A program made the position numbers and the translations under genes. Positions 7,410 through 15,372 of a DNA stretch of 23,879 nt are shown here, in pieces; the first letter of the stretch is position 1; each line of letters opens with the position of its first letter. Source of the stretch: Bacteroidales bacterium UBA755 (GTDB taxonomy: Bacteria; Bacteroidota; Bacteroidia; Bacteroidales; UBA932); contig DBKH01000067.1 of assembly GCA_002297815.1 (NCBI GenBank), positions 1 through 23,879 of the forward strand, given 5' to 3'. The notes below the pieces were generated by a model. It had not been told where the DNA came from, did not search any database, and was given only the letters and a program-made list of their open reading frames with translations.

Positions 7410-7442
7410 GCAAATATAACACAAAAATGTGATATTTGCAAA
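7410..7442 (-). promoter_or_regulatory. hicAB promoter inside a palindromic operator
   Basis: On the minus strand the -33 element TTTG (7442-7439) and the -7 element TATATTTG (7418-7411) are separated by 20 nt, the ideal Bacteroidota spacing. Both boxes lie in an imperfect palindrome with arms GCAAATAT (7410-7417) and ATATTTGC (7432-7439) plus an inner ACA/TGT pair. HicB proteins with an HTH are known to repress their own operon, so this is the likely operator. Confidence 0.75.
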
Positions 7443-7464
7443 TACGATTCGGTGATTTCAATAT

Positions 7465-7571
7465 TTCAAAGAGCGTGCGGAGAAATGCACGCTAAAGCCT
7501 GAGATAGAAGCCGCCAGTGACACCGTTGTGAATTGCTTTCAGATTTTGTATCTTCGTTCTTTGTATACAGC
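7465..7571 (-). ncRNA. Candidate tracrRNA (anti-repeat plus downstream hairpin)
   Basis: Positions 7525-7571 match the CRISPR repeat at 43 of 47 bases, with the first 39 identical. A minus-strand transcript would therefore carry an anti-repeat ending GCAATTCACAAC, able to pair with the 5' part of the repeat where type II crRNA-tracrRNA duplexes form. Beyond it lie GGTGTCACTGGCGG and a hairpin AGCGTGC-atttctcc-GCACGCT (7493-7472). The DNA is non-coding and sits 1.4 kb from the array, separated from it by mobile-element remnants. Weak points: no clear upstream TAnnTTTG promoter, no strong U-run after the hairpin, and an unusually perfect anti-repeat. It could instead be a stranded, degenerate repeat. 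The 3' end given here is approximate. Confidence 0.5.
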
Positions 7572-7667
7572 CCATCGTGTTTTGTGCGATAAAGCGGCAT
7601 GGTAACGGGTTGCTTTTGCTGGGGTTGATATTGGTGTTTAATCTTAATTACTTGGAGGACAGGTTGA
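7572..7667. other. Short intergenic region, no gene seen
   Basis: Lies between the repeat-like sequence and the first mobile-element-like gene. It holds a GGAGG (7654-7658) that probably serves the 7668 start. A tracrRNA promoter would have to lie here, but no exact TAnnTTTG is visible on the minus strand. Confidence 0.4.
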
Positions 7668-7895
7668 ATGACAGGAAGAGAGGTGATCGCGGTTAATACC
7701 GTGACGAAAGAGAAAAGACGCTATGCGAACATCTGCGCATGTGCCGCTGATTTGGGCGTAAGCAAGCAGAACGCATTGCAGCAGTTGAACCGCAACGGTC
7801 TGGTCGGATATTGGCGGTTGTACGACACTAAAGAGACGCTGAAAAAGCGTATTTATGAATTAGAAAGGCAGATAAAGGAGGTTGAATCGTTATGA
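7668..7895 (+). CDS. Small HTH-like protein of mobile-element type
   Basis: A 75-residue protein: a strand segment REVIAVNTVTKEKRRYANI, then a helix-turn-helix-like stretch CACAADLGVSKQNALQQLNR, a YWRLYDTKE segment and a C-terminal coiled-coil helix (ETLKKRIYELERQIKEVESL). This resembles the small NUMOD-like DNA-binding modules of Bacteroidales phages and mobile elements. The function is not known. GGAGG lies 9 nt upstream of the ATG and the stop overlaps the next ATG (ATGA), a compact phage-like arrangement. Confidence 0.6.
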   Translation: MTGREVIAVNTVTKEKRRYANICACAADLGVSKQNALQQLNRNGLVGYWRLYDTKETLKKRIYELERQIKEVESL

Positions 7896-8224
7896 CAATC
7901 GCGGAGAAACTACGGAAAGAACTTGTCCGCAGCGGCTTGTTCGACAGAAATAAGGTCATCAAGACGGTGAGTAGTTAATTGCTTTCAGGTTTTGTATCAT
8001 CGTTCTTTGAACACTATGATGAGGCTGCTAATGTTCTGAAACAGTATAGGCGTTCGGAACTGGACAGCGGACATCTCTCATTCGTAATCGAGAATGAGTT
8101 TGACGGTTATCCGGACAGGTTCCTATCGAAGTCAGCCTATGTAATAAAGGACACTGGGACATGCTTCGAGTGTGCCGATGATTTTTATACGCTTCGGGTG
8201 ATAATAGAGGAGGCGGTGGTATGA
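7892..8224 (+). pseudogene. Phage-like hypothetical gene interrupted by a CRISPR-repeat-like segment
   Basis: Reads MTIAEKLRKELVRSGLFDRN, KVIKTVSS and then a TAA stop (7976-7978). The same frame continues as FFEHYDEAANVLKQYRR to DDFYTLRVIIEEAVV, for 111 codons in total. AGGAGG lies 10 nt before the ATG, and the start overlaps the stop of the preceding gene. The stop falls inside a 47-nt segment (7971-8017) that matches the CRISPR repeat at 42 positions. Either the repeat was inserted into the gene or the gene acquired this sequence. Downstream of the repeat the product looks intact, so a reinitiated 3' fragment may still be made. I do not recognise the family. Confidence 0.6.
7971..8017 (+). 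repeat. Degenerate CRISPR repeat outside the array
   Basis: 47 nt, aligned without gaps to the array repeat with five mismatches (positions 3, 6, 19, 29 and 45 of the repeat). Same orientation as the array, 0.95 kb upstream of it, inside the broken gene at 7892-8224. It keeps the repeat 3' end GAACAC. Unlike the copy at 7525-7571, the sequence next to it is protein coding, so it is a poor tracrRNA candidate. Confidence 0.8.
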
Positions 8225-8298
8225 TTGAGTTTATTCTGCTCATCTTGATGCTCATCGCCTACATTCCGGAGTTGTTCGATGACAGAAGGAGCGATTAG
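8221..8298 (+). CDS. Tiny membrane peptide, 25 residues
   Basis: Encodes MIEFILLILMLIAYIPELFD ending DRRSD: one hydrophobic helix with an acidic, polar tail. ATGA overlap with the preceding frame and GAGGAGG just upstream support translation. The function is unknown; tiny phage genes of this kind are common. Confidence 0.45.
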   Translation: MIEFILLILMLIAYIPELFDDRRSD

Positions 8299-8300
8299 TT

Positions 8301-8354
8301 ATGTTGTTGATTATGTTTTTGGCATATCTTGATAATTTGCTGGCTAGGAGATAG
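8301..8354 (+). CDS. Very small hydrophobic ORF, 17 residues
   Basis: MLLIMFLAYLDNLLARR, with AGGAG 9 nt before the ATG and 2 nt after the previous stop. It could be a translational-coupling spacer for the next gene. Weakly supported. Confidence 0.25.
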   Translation: MLLIMFLAYLDNLLARR

Positions 8355-8358
8355 ACAA

Positions 8359-8634
8359 ATGAAAAGTTACAAGAAAGATTTTGAGTTGATGAAAAAGGAA
8401 TGGGAGTCAGTAGGCTTCACCTTTTTCGACACTTTGTACGATGCTGATATTCACGTGGGTGACAAAGTGATGTTCACTAATGATGTGGGTATCATCTTCG
8501 GCCCGTATGAGGTACTGGCTTTTCAAAAGCCGGGACCTGATGGGCGTTGCGTGTTCATAGACCACGACTGCTACTGGCTCCCGGTAACTTTAGAGTCATT
8601 AAGGCCATGTGGAAAAGAAAAAGTCGGGAGATAG
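8359..8634 (+). CDS. Hypothetical protein of mobile-element type, 91 residues
   Basis: Starts MKSYKKDFELMKKEWESVGF and continues through a beta-rich part (HVGDKVMFTNDVGIIFGPYE, then VLAFQKPGPDGRCVFIDHDC) that reads like a small SH3-like barrel. I do not recognise a family. I chose the internal ATG at 8359 over the upstream start at 8329 because TAGGAG lies 8 nt before it. It is the last of the run of small genes before the recombinase remnant. Confidence 0.5.
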   Translation: MKSYKKDFELMKKEWESVGFTFFDTLYDADIHVGDKVMFTNDVGIIFGPYEVLAFQKPGPDGRCVFIDHDCYWLPVTLESLRPCGKEKVGR

Positions 8635-8639
8635 ACATA

Positions 8640-8964
8640 ATGCCGATTGGCGACTCAAGGCCATACGTCTTATGGCGAAGGGTGTCCACGCAGGAGCAGG
8701 AGGTGCCCGGTCTTGGCTTGGAGACGCAGTTGACTATCGCCAAGATGTTCATGGCGAAAGATCCGGTTTAGGTGTTCACGGACGTCCATTTCGGCACAAG
8801 GCAGAAATAGTGCGACCAGTTGTGGGAGGCAATTCGGTACTACAAGGCTAATGATTATGTTCTTTGCATAGCGAAGAGTGACCGTCTCAGATCCGTGTTG
8901 AGGCGTTTGACATTATTGATGCCATGGGCGAGCGCAACGTGGTGCGTAAGTGTGTGCAATTTAT
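8640..8964 (+). pseudogene. Serine recombinase remnant abutting the CRISPR array
   Basis: Frame 0 from 8640 encodes PYVLWRRVSTQEQEVPGLGL and ETQLTIAKMFMAKDPV, matching the catalytic start of serine recombinases (RVSTxEQ with the nucleophile Ser, then the Q-x-x-x-A helix). A TAG interrupts at 8769-8771 and another at 8808-8810, between FTDVHFGTRQK and WEAIRYYKANDYVLCIAKSD. Around 8890 the homology shifts by one base and continues in another frame as VEAFDIIDAMGERNVVRKC. It ends at the first CRISPR repeat with the rest of the gene missing. Two stops, a frameshift and 3' loss make it clearly dead. It is probably a relic of the element that brought the small genes at 7668-8634. Confidence 0.8.
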
Positions 8965-9855
8965 GTTGTGAATTGCTTTCAGATTTTGTATCTTCGTTCT
9001 TTGAACACAATCGAACCTTTTTTGATGGTGCTGCTAGACTTGTTGTGAATTGCTTTCAGATTTTGTATCTTCGTTCTTTGAACACAATATACGAGCAGGA
9101 AACAGAAACAGCGAAGAGGTTGTGAATTGCTTTCAGATTTTGTATCTTCGTTCTTTGAACACAATCGAAGACGATGACTGATGAAAGGATAAGGAGTTGT
9201 GAATTGCTTTCAGATTTTGTATCTTCGTTCTTTGAACACAATAAAACCTCAATAGAGAGTTGGATATCTTCAGTTGTGAATTGCTTTCAGATTTTGTATC
9301 TTCGTTCTTTGAACACAATTGGAACTTCGGAGACCGCCTCATGCGCACCGTTGTGAATTGCTTTCAGATTTTGTATCTTCGTTCTTTGAACACAATGCAT
9401 TCAAACTCAACAGTAAGACGCTTGCGTTGTGAATTGCTTTCAGATTTTGTATCTTCGTTCTTTGAACACAATCCATAGAGGCAAGCATAAACCAAAACAT
9501 AAGTTGTGAATTGCTTTCAGATTTTGTATCTTCGTTCTTTGAACACAATTTTGCAATGTCAACGAAAACGGAAACAGTTGTTGTGAATTGCTTTCAGATT
9601 TTGTATCTTCGTTCTTTGAACACAATAAAGGACAACCGCGACTGGAGCACTTGGAAGTTGTGAATTGCTTTCAGATTTTGTATCTTCGTTCTTTGAACAC
9701 AATCCGTTCTTGTGGTGGATTTGCCGTCAGTTGTTGTGAATTGCTTTCAGATTTTGTATCTTCGTTCTTTGAACACAATTGAGTGGTACTCCGTATCATC
9801 TTTGGAGAGTTGTGAATTGCTTTCAGATTTTGTATCTTCGTTCTTTGAACACAAT
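8965..9855 (+). CRISPR. Type II-C CRISPR array, 12 repeats and 11 spacers
   Basis: Twelve 47-nt repeats (starting GTTGTGAATTGC, ending TTTGAACACAAT) with no mismatch that I can see. Starts: 8965, 9042, 9119, 9196, 9273, 9350, 9426, 9503, 9580, 9657, 9733 and 9809. Spacers are 29 or 30 nt and all different. The GTTGTG start resembles other II-C repeats and sets the crRNA sense as plus, convergent with the minus-strand cas genes; a bidirectional terminator lies at 9910-9938. The repeat contains TATCTTCG, close to the TAnnTTTG promoter element. Upstream the first repeat directly joins a recombinase pseudogene, with no recognisable leader. No spacer matches elsewhere in the window by eye. Confidence 0.98.
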
Positions 9856-9909
9856 AGAATTTGTGTAGAACGATGAGGTATAACAACTTACGAGAGGTGT
9901 TCGAGAACC

Positions 9910-9938
9910 AAAAAATCCGGTGAAAGCCGGATTTTTTT
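9910..9938. terminator. Bidirectional terminator between array and cas2
   Basis: AATCCGG-tgaaag-CCGGATT with A6 before and T7 after gives a U-run on both strands, serving the plus-strand array transcript and the minus-strand cas9-cas1-cas2 operon. Confidence 0.85.
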
Positions 9939-9957
9939 GGTGTAGGGTGAAGGGTTT

Positions 9958-10299
9958 TCAGAACAATTCCAACTGGACGCCTTCTTCCGGAAGATTCTCT
10001 GACTTCTGTGAGTTGAAGAGTTCCATCGCAGCGAACTGCTTGTCGGTTATGCGGAGAATTCCGACTTTCCCTTTGGGCGGAAGGAAAGACTTCGCTCTTT
10101 TTATGTGGACATCTGCATTCTCCGCACTTGCGCAGTGACGAAGATAGATGGAATACTGGAACATTATGAACCCGTCACTAATCAGCAGCTTACGGAACTC
10201 TGTTGCTGCCTTAACCTCCTTCTTTGTGTCGGTAGGCAGATCAAAAAACACCATTACCCACATAACACGATACTGGCTTATCCGTTCTGAGCGGTTCAT
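9958..10299 (-). CDS. cas2: CRISPR-associated endoribonuclease Cas2
   Basis: A 113-residue ferredoxin-fold subunit of the Cas1-Cas2 spacer integration complex. It has the Cas2 signature YRVMWVMVFFDLPTDTKKE with D20 at the conserved position, then FRKLLISDGFIMFQYSIYLR and KGKVGILRITDKQF. An ATG at 10344 gives 15 extra residues deep inside cas1. I chose 10299 because it overlaps the cas1 stop by four bases (ATGA), typical of translational coupling. It ends 20 nt before the bidirectional terminator. Confidence 0.95.
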   Translation of the reverse strand: MNRSERISQYRVMWVMVFFDLPTDTKKEVKAATEFRKLLISDGFIMFQYSIYLRHCASAENADVHIKRAKSFLPPKGKVGILRITDKQFAAMELFNSQKSENLPEEGVQLELF

Positions 10300-11210
10300 T
10301 GCAAAATCGGATACAAAACTTGCTTGGATTCTCCACAGAAGCATTTAGCCAATGACGCTGAAGTGGTGGTGGCCGCTATCATCAGAGGACTTGTAACCCC
10401 ATTGATTCTGACATCAGTCATCGGGATGGACAAAAGCCTTGCCTTCATAGATGTGTCTAGCCCCAACGGACCATCCTCTTTCACTATCTGATAGACAAGC
10501 AAATCAACATACGGGCGATATGGTTCCATAATGTCATCAGCCAGACAATAAGCATTATACTTGTTTCTGTGATGGACACCCAAGGTCGGCAACAGGCCGC
10601 TGCAAACCAAAGCTCTGGCTACAGTGGCGCGGACAATGGCATAACCGTAATTCAGGAGGTTATTCGGGGCATCTTCGTCCCTTCCTCGTATGAAACCTCT
10701 GATAATGTCAGAGAAAAGCGTCTTCCAGTAATATGCCGCCGCCCGTGCCTCCAGATTCTCAGGATCTCCACTACGCACGCCCGTCGCCCATTTAAGCATA
10801 TTCGGATGCTTTTCACCGGTGGCATATTCAAGAACCGCGGCTTGATTGGCAATTTTGGATTGGATAGTCTGCTGCCAAATCTGCTTCTTCAAAGGAAGCG
10901 ATGCGGCAATCTGCGAGCGGAAACGTTCGTTTTGGAGCGTGTGACCGTCAAGAGGAAGCATAAGTCCGGTCGGAAGATGCGAGGAGTCGCAGGTTATGAC
11001 CGCACAATTCTCTTCAAGAAGCCTATCCAGCAAAGCTTGTGTGATTGTGATTTGTTTGTTGTCAAGCACTACCGATGCGATGTCCTCAATTGGAACAGTC
11101 TTGACCACCTCCTTGTTTTCCTCGCCGGAGGCTGGTTTGCTGATCACAAGCTGCCCCAATTTTAGCGACAGGTAGGCCGGATTTCCGAAATAGAGTGTGC
11201 GCTTAATCAT
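10296..11210 (-). CDS. cas1: CRISPR-associated integrase Cas1 (type II)
   Basis: A 304-residue metal-dependent integrase that inserts new spacers with Cas2. The type II Cas1 pattern is present: MIKRTLYFGNPAYLSLKLGQ at the N-terminus, the first metal ligand E154 in ENLEARAAAYYW, and GVHHRNKYNAYCLADDIMEP with His213/214 and E229. Full length, no lesion seen. It overlaps the cas9 stop by 8 nt and the cas2 start by 4 nt, so the three genes form one translationally coupled operon. An intact Cas1 beside a damaged Cas9 is notable, because many type II systems need Cas9 for PAM choice during adaptation. Confidence 0.97.
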   Translation of the reverse strand: MIKRTLYFGNPAYLSLKLGQLVISKPASGEENKEVVKTVPIEDIASVVLDNKQITITQALLDRLLEENCAVITCDSSHLPTGLMLPLDGHTLQNERFRSQIAASLPLKKQIWQQTIQSKIANQAAVLEYATGEKHPNMLKWATGVRSGDPENLEARAAAYYWKTLFSDIIRGFIRGRDEDAPNNLLNYGYAIVRATVARALVCSGLLPTLGVHHRNKYNAYCLADDIMEPYRPYVDLLVYQIVKEDGPLGLDTSMKARLLSIPMTDVRINGVTSPLMIAATTTSASLAKCFCGESKQVLYPILQ

Positions 11211-14200
11211 ATTCCCCGACGGCTACGATTCTACCGAGATTGTCTATGCGGACCTTGATGGCTCCTTCAAGGCCAGAAAGTCCGATACGTTTCCATGTTA
11301 TTCCTTTCAGAGCCTTGCTGTCCTCTACTGTTGTCTCAAGATGAAGTCTAAAATAGTAGTCGCCGGTAGCTATCTTCTGCACCCTATACAAATTCGGACT
11401 AATCTCCGCATAATTCCTCGGATCCGTCAAATCATAATCCAATGGATTGAACCCCGTCTCTGGATTCGGAAAGACAAAATACTCATTCTGTTTCAAAGTG
11501 AACAAGAATTCCCAACCTTTATCTTTCTTGTAGTTCCGGTCAATCACGTCTAACCCGTTAGACTTGGCGATAGTCGCCTCAAGAAAAGATACCGGATGCT
11601 CCTGAAGCTTTCCGGAAGAATCCCTGAATATGGCGATGTGATGATTGTTGCCGGGAGTCACAAAATCAGACCCTATTGTTTTACCGGCATCATCAATGAC
11701 AGGCTTGCCATCCTTGTCTCTCTTGAATCGGACGGTAACTGGATTCGCAGGTCCTGACACAGTTACCCTCTTGATCGCGATTCCCTTTTCCTTATTGAGC
11801 CAAATCGGATTCTCGTCAAGATTCGTGAAGGCTTTTTCCGCCTTGCCACCGAATTCGTCCAGGCGAGCCTGCAGGATTTCACGAATCCTTTTATCAAGGA
11901 CTTTCTCTATCTTAAGTTTGGCATCAATAGGCTTCCGGCCAGTGAACCTCTGTTCCATAGTCATTGTCCTCACTTTGGTTGGGACCTGCTCCGAATGATG
12001 CTCATCAACCCATATCGGATTCTTTTCCGGCGAATTCTTCCCGGTGAAAGCCTTCTTGGGATCTCTGCCAAACTCTTCCAGCCTTCCCGCAAGGGCATCC
12101 CTGAACTTTTTCTTGCAGACAGTCGTAATCTTTTCGGCATCAAACGAACTACCGATCTTCTCATTTTCCTTGGTGACATATTCCAGACTGCACCCATAGA
12201 TTGTATCCTCGTGCAACGGACCCCGAGGCGTAAGTTGAGTCTTCCTGTTTACCCCACCCTTGCTCTTTGTCACGTTGACATTTCTTGTGCAGACCTTGTT
12301 CTTTGCCTTGAAGGAGATGAGAATGTCGCTCAATTGCTCTTTCGCCTGAGTTCGGAACTCGTCCAAAGGAATCGGCGGGATAAAGCGGTATTTATCGTTG
12401 TCGTCCTTGTAAAGAAACCTGTCCTGCAAAGCCTTGACGATGCCGTACCTGTCTCCGGTGCTCATATTGCCGAACTTGATGTCATCAAGGTCATAATCCC
12501 TAAGATCCAGATCCTTCTTATCCCAAGAGACAGCATCAATTTTGGAGTTTAAGTGATTGAGGTACTGGATGAACTGCCGGCGGGTGAAAGCGATTGTCAA
12601 TGCATCCATCGCGTGATGGCGATGGTCATTCCGTTTTGTCCAGTCTTGGATGAACGGTATTCTGCGTCCATCTTTGTCCTCCCTGACACCGGTAAGGCCC
12701 AATCGGGCATACTTCTCCCAGTTCAGCTCCTGCATCACATTCACAAGTTGCCAGTCTTCACGCAACCTTGCCGTCACAGATCCTGTTGTCGGGACAACGA
12801 ATTTTACAAGTGACTCAAGAATCTCCCTTGCTTTCTTGGCGATATACTGACTGTCACGAAGCTCTCTGTTGATGAAATCATCCGGAATATCCTTGCCCTC
12901 CATCAGCAGCCATTTGGCCTTTGTCTTGGAAATCCCCTTGCCAATCAGACCATTGACTCTATTGTGGTATGCCTGGACTCCAGCCTCATCACATTTCGAT
13001 TTGACATAATCCATTGCCGTTGCCTTCCCTTTCTCAAGATTACACTGCCTTGATTCAAGTGTCTTATTGCTAAAGGAGTCATTGAATATGAGGGCTTGCG
13101 GGATTATATGCTCAATGTCAAATTCTTTGGAGAACAACTTGTCTTTAGGAATATAAGTGTTGCTATAAAGGGTTTTGAACCCGTTCTGCGCCAGTTCTTG
13201 GTACAGACGGTAACGGATGATGTCGTTACGTGTCGGAAACGGGAGGAAGAATGGCTCGCCTTTTAGTATCTCTATTATTTTCTGGCTTTCCGCGGTCGCG
13301 GATGCTATGTCCCTTAGTGCTTCCTCTCTTTCTTTCGCGCTCTTTTTCAGTTCTCTGGCCATTTCGATGCGGATTTCGTCAGGCTTGCCATAGACATCTA
13401 TGACGGAATTCACAACATTGATCATCTGGTTGAGGATTTTCTCGACCACAGGGTTGCGGAGGCTATTTTTCGGCAGAAGGGTGAGGCGGTCGGAATATTC
13501 CCTGGTGTCAAGCTCTTCTTTGGTCAGCGAGCGCTTTGAGTGACGGTAACCAGCCATCGTGCACGCGGTACTATATTCAAGACCATCTTTCATATTCGGC
13601 AGGATCTTCCTTATCGCCTTCGCGCTCAGGCTGCCATAGTCGGGAAGGAAGGTGCAGGTGGCAAGTATCTTTGCCGACTCCTCATCCATTGAACACAAGC
13701 CCATTATGCATTTCACGAGCGACTCATTTCCACTTGCGGACTTATCACCTTCATAGGAATATAGCAGGTGCCATAGCCTGTAGGAGTCTTGATTCTCAAA
13801 TTCCGGAGAGGCAAGCGAGGAATCGAAATGAAGAAATCCTGTCTTGAATCCATGCTTTTTGAATATTTCCTCGATCCTGTCCATTTGGCCTTCCGAAGAG
13901 AGTTTCGCGAGATCCGTGTCGTCATATCCCAAGTTTCCGGCAATCTTGAAGCATGCTTTCATCAAGGTCGCCATTGTGCGGTTGCCGTCAACTTCCTTGA
14001 AATTGACACTCAGTCCCTTTGTTGTCTTGAACAGCAGTTTGAGAAGATCGCTGTCTTTGAGTTTATCTTTGAACATCAACTCTTTTGCGATGATGGCCTT
14101 CTCTTCGTCATCAAGGGTGGCTCCATTGACGAGGATGTTGTTGATTGTCTGCCAGACCTTGAATTCCTGGAACAAAGGAGAGGAACGCGGACACACTCGT

Positions 14201-15372
14201 GGTCCGATGTTTTTCATCTTCTTCACGCCATCAACGGTAACCTCAATTTCTCTGGTCTCGAGCTCGCATAGGCTGATAAGTCCTTTCTGACTCTTCAGCG
14301 GACGCTGGTAGAAGATGATTATGTCCCGGAGTCTCTTTTTCAGTTCCGGGGTAAGTTCGACGTGATATTTCGACTGTTCGGTCCAGATTCTTTCAAACTC
14401 ATCAAGATAGTCCTGCCTGTAGAACACAATATTCTTCAGGCTATTGTTAGGATTCTCCTCAATTCTCTTCAGTAACATTTGACCAACGGTCAAATTGTTG
14501 AAATATAGTTCTTTACTTCTGTCGCTAATCTTGCTTAGAAGACCACTGAGAGATGCTTTCTGGCCGTTGATTTCCTGTAAGGCGCAGGTCAGGACTTCCA
14601 GATCCACTTCCTGTGTGGCGGCCAAATGTCTGTAGTAATAGGCTTCTTTTAGCCTTTCCTTTCCGGTGAAACTACTTTTCAGCCCTTGGATGCCCAGTTC
14701 GTCACGACAGATCGCCCAAGTCTGGCTCTTGTTTCTGTCAGACAGCTTCCTGTAAAGTTCATCGGTTAATTCAGTATGAAAGGATTTCTGTAGCGTCCAT
14801 ATCCTGTCGAATTCATCCTGCAAGTCCGACTTATAGAACTCAGGGATAGCGTACTTGCCTTCGAGCATACGCTGATAGACATATTCCCCGGGAGTCAATC
14901 CTTTGTCATACATCTCCTTGGCGACAGCCATTCCGTCAATTGCCTGGCCGTCATCGCTTGATGCCGCTTTTCTGGAACTCTTGTAGCCCCTCTTCTTATT
15001 TATCTGAAGTAATATTCTCGCCAGGTCACCAAGAGTAACCTCCTCCGATGCGGACTTTGCCCTGAGTCGCAATGTGCGGAAAGTTGATCCTGGACCAGTC
15101 TCTGAAAATATGAAGTCGTCGCCAATCCACCCTGCATCCTTCAGCTCCTCAATCAAGGCTTGTCTTCTTAGTTTATACCTTTGGAGATTTCGACGCATAC
15201 CTCGCTTTAGAGTCCTTTCGGCATTCGTAGTGATACTTTTGCCCTTCTCAAAACTCGTCCTTTCATCCACTGTGAGGGGGACGACACGGACACCGAGTCT
15301 GACAATCTCTGATTTCTCGTCAGAGAATGGCTCTGCTTCCTTAACCAATGCCCAACCTATGCCGGCGGTCAA
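11203..15372 (-). CDS. cas9: Cas9 (type II-C), 5' end missing or displaced
   Basis: RNA-guided DNA endonuclease, open for 1,389 codons from a TTG. Domains: arginine-rich bridge helix (RTLKRGMRRNLQRYKLRR, 53-70), REC lobe to about 640, RuvC-II with E670 (DEIRIEMARELKKS), HNH with H755 and N778 (EFDIEHIIPQA, NDSFSNK, QCNLEKGK), RuvC-III with H920 and D923 (RNDHRHHAMDA), then the PAM-interacting part. The reading begins TAGIGWALVKE. Relatives begin about M-K-K-I-L-G-L-D-L-G-T-x-S-I-G-W, so roughly ten residues including the RuvC-I catalytic Asp are absent. Upstream the frame reads QTASL and then a TAA. The next ATG is codon 59. As read, RuvC should be inactive while HNH is intact. Either a true lesion, a DNA rearrangement or an assembly error. 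Confidence 0.93.
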   Translation of the reverse strand: MTAGIGWALVKEAEPFSDEKSEIVRLGVRVVPLTVDERTSFEKGKSITTNAERTLKRGMRRNLQRYKLRRQALIEELKDAGWIGDDFIFSETGPGSTFRTLRLRAKSASEEVTLGDLARILLQINKKRGYKSSRKAASSDDGQAIDGMAVAKEMYDKGLTPGEYVYQRMLEGKYAIPEFYKSDLQDEFDRIWTLQKSFHTELTDELYRKLSDRNKSQTWAICRDELGIQGLKSSFTGKERLKEAYYYRHLAATQEVDLEVLTCALQEINGQKASLSGLLSKISDRSKELYFNNLTVGQMLLKRIEENPNNSLKNIVFYRQDYLDEFERIWTEQSKYHVELTPELKKRLRDIIIFYQRPLKSQKGLISLCELETREIEVTVDGVKKMKNIGPRVCPRSSPLFQEFKVWQTINNILVNGATLDDEEKAIIAKELMFKDKLKDSDLLKLLFKTTKGLSVNFKEVDGNRTMATLMKACFKIAGNLGYDDTDLAKLSSEGQMDRIEEIFKKHGFKTGFLHFDSSLASPEFENQDSYRLWHLLYSYEGDKSASGNESLVKCIMGLCSMDEESAKILATCTFLPDYGSLSAKAIRKILPNMKDGLEYSTACTMAGYRHSKRSLTKEELDTREYSDRLTLLPKNSLRNPVVEKILNQMINVVNSVIDVYGKPDEIRIEMARELKKSAKEREEALRDIASATAESQKIIEILKGEPFFLPFPTRNDIIRYRLYQELAQNGFKTLYSNTYIPKDKLFSKEFDIEHIIPQALIFNDSFSNKTLESRQCNLEKGKATAMDYVKSKCDEAGVQAYHNRVNGLIGKGISKTKAKWLLMEGKDIPDDFINRELRDSQYIAKKAREILESLVKFVVPTTGSVTARLREDWQLVNVMQELNWEKYARLGLTGVREDKDGRRIPFIQDWTKRNDHRHHAMDALTIAFTRRQFIQYLNHLNSKIDAVSWDKKDLDLRDYDLDDIKFGNMSTGDRYGIVKALQDRFLYKDDNDKYRFIPPIPLDEFRTQAKEQLSDILISFKAKNKVCTRNVNVTKSKGGVNRKTQLTPRGPLHEDTIYGCSLEYVTKENEKIGSSFDAEKITTVCKKKFRDALAGRLEEFGRDPKKAFTGKNSPEKNPIWVDEHHSEQVPTKVRTMTMEQRFTGRKPIDAKLKIEKVLDKRIREILQARLDEFGGKAEKAFTNLDENPIWLNKEKGIAIKRVTVSGPANPVTVRFKRDKDGKPVIDDAGKTIGSDFVTPGNNHHIAIFRDSSGKLQEHPVSFLEATIAKSNGLDVIDRNYKKDKGWEFLFTLKQNEYFVFPNPETGFNPLDYDLTDPRNYAEISPNLYRVQKIATGDYYFRLHLETTVEDSKALKGITWKRIGLSGLEGAIKVRIDNLGRIVAVGEYD

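Noticed and set aside
8820..9886. Many short ORFs on both strands across 8965-9855 sharing peptides such as DFVSSFFEH or VQRTKIQNLKAIHN
   Set aside because: They are translations of the CRISPR repeats and spacers, not genes.
10300..10344. Longer cas2 start at 10344
   Set aside because: It would overlap cas1 by 49 nt; 10299 gives a normal Cas2 N-terminus and a four-base ATGA overlap.
13789..14290. Plus-strand ORFs of 100-200 codons across cas1 and cas9
   Set aside because: Antisense shadows of the 1,389-codon cas9 frame and cas1.
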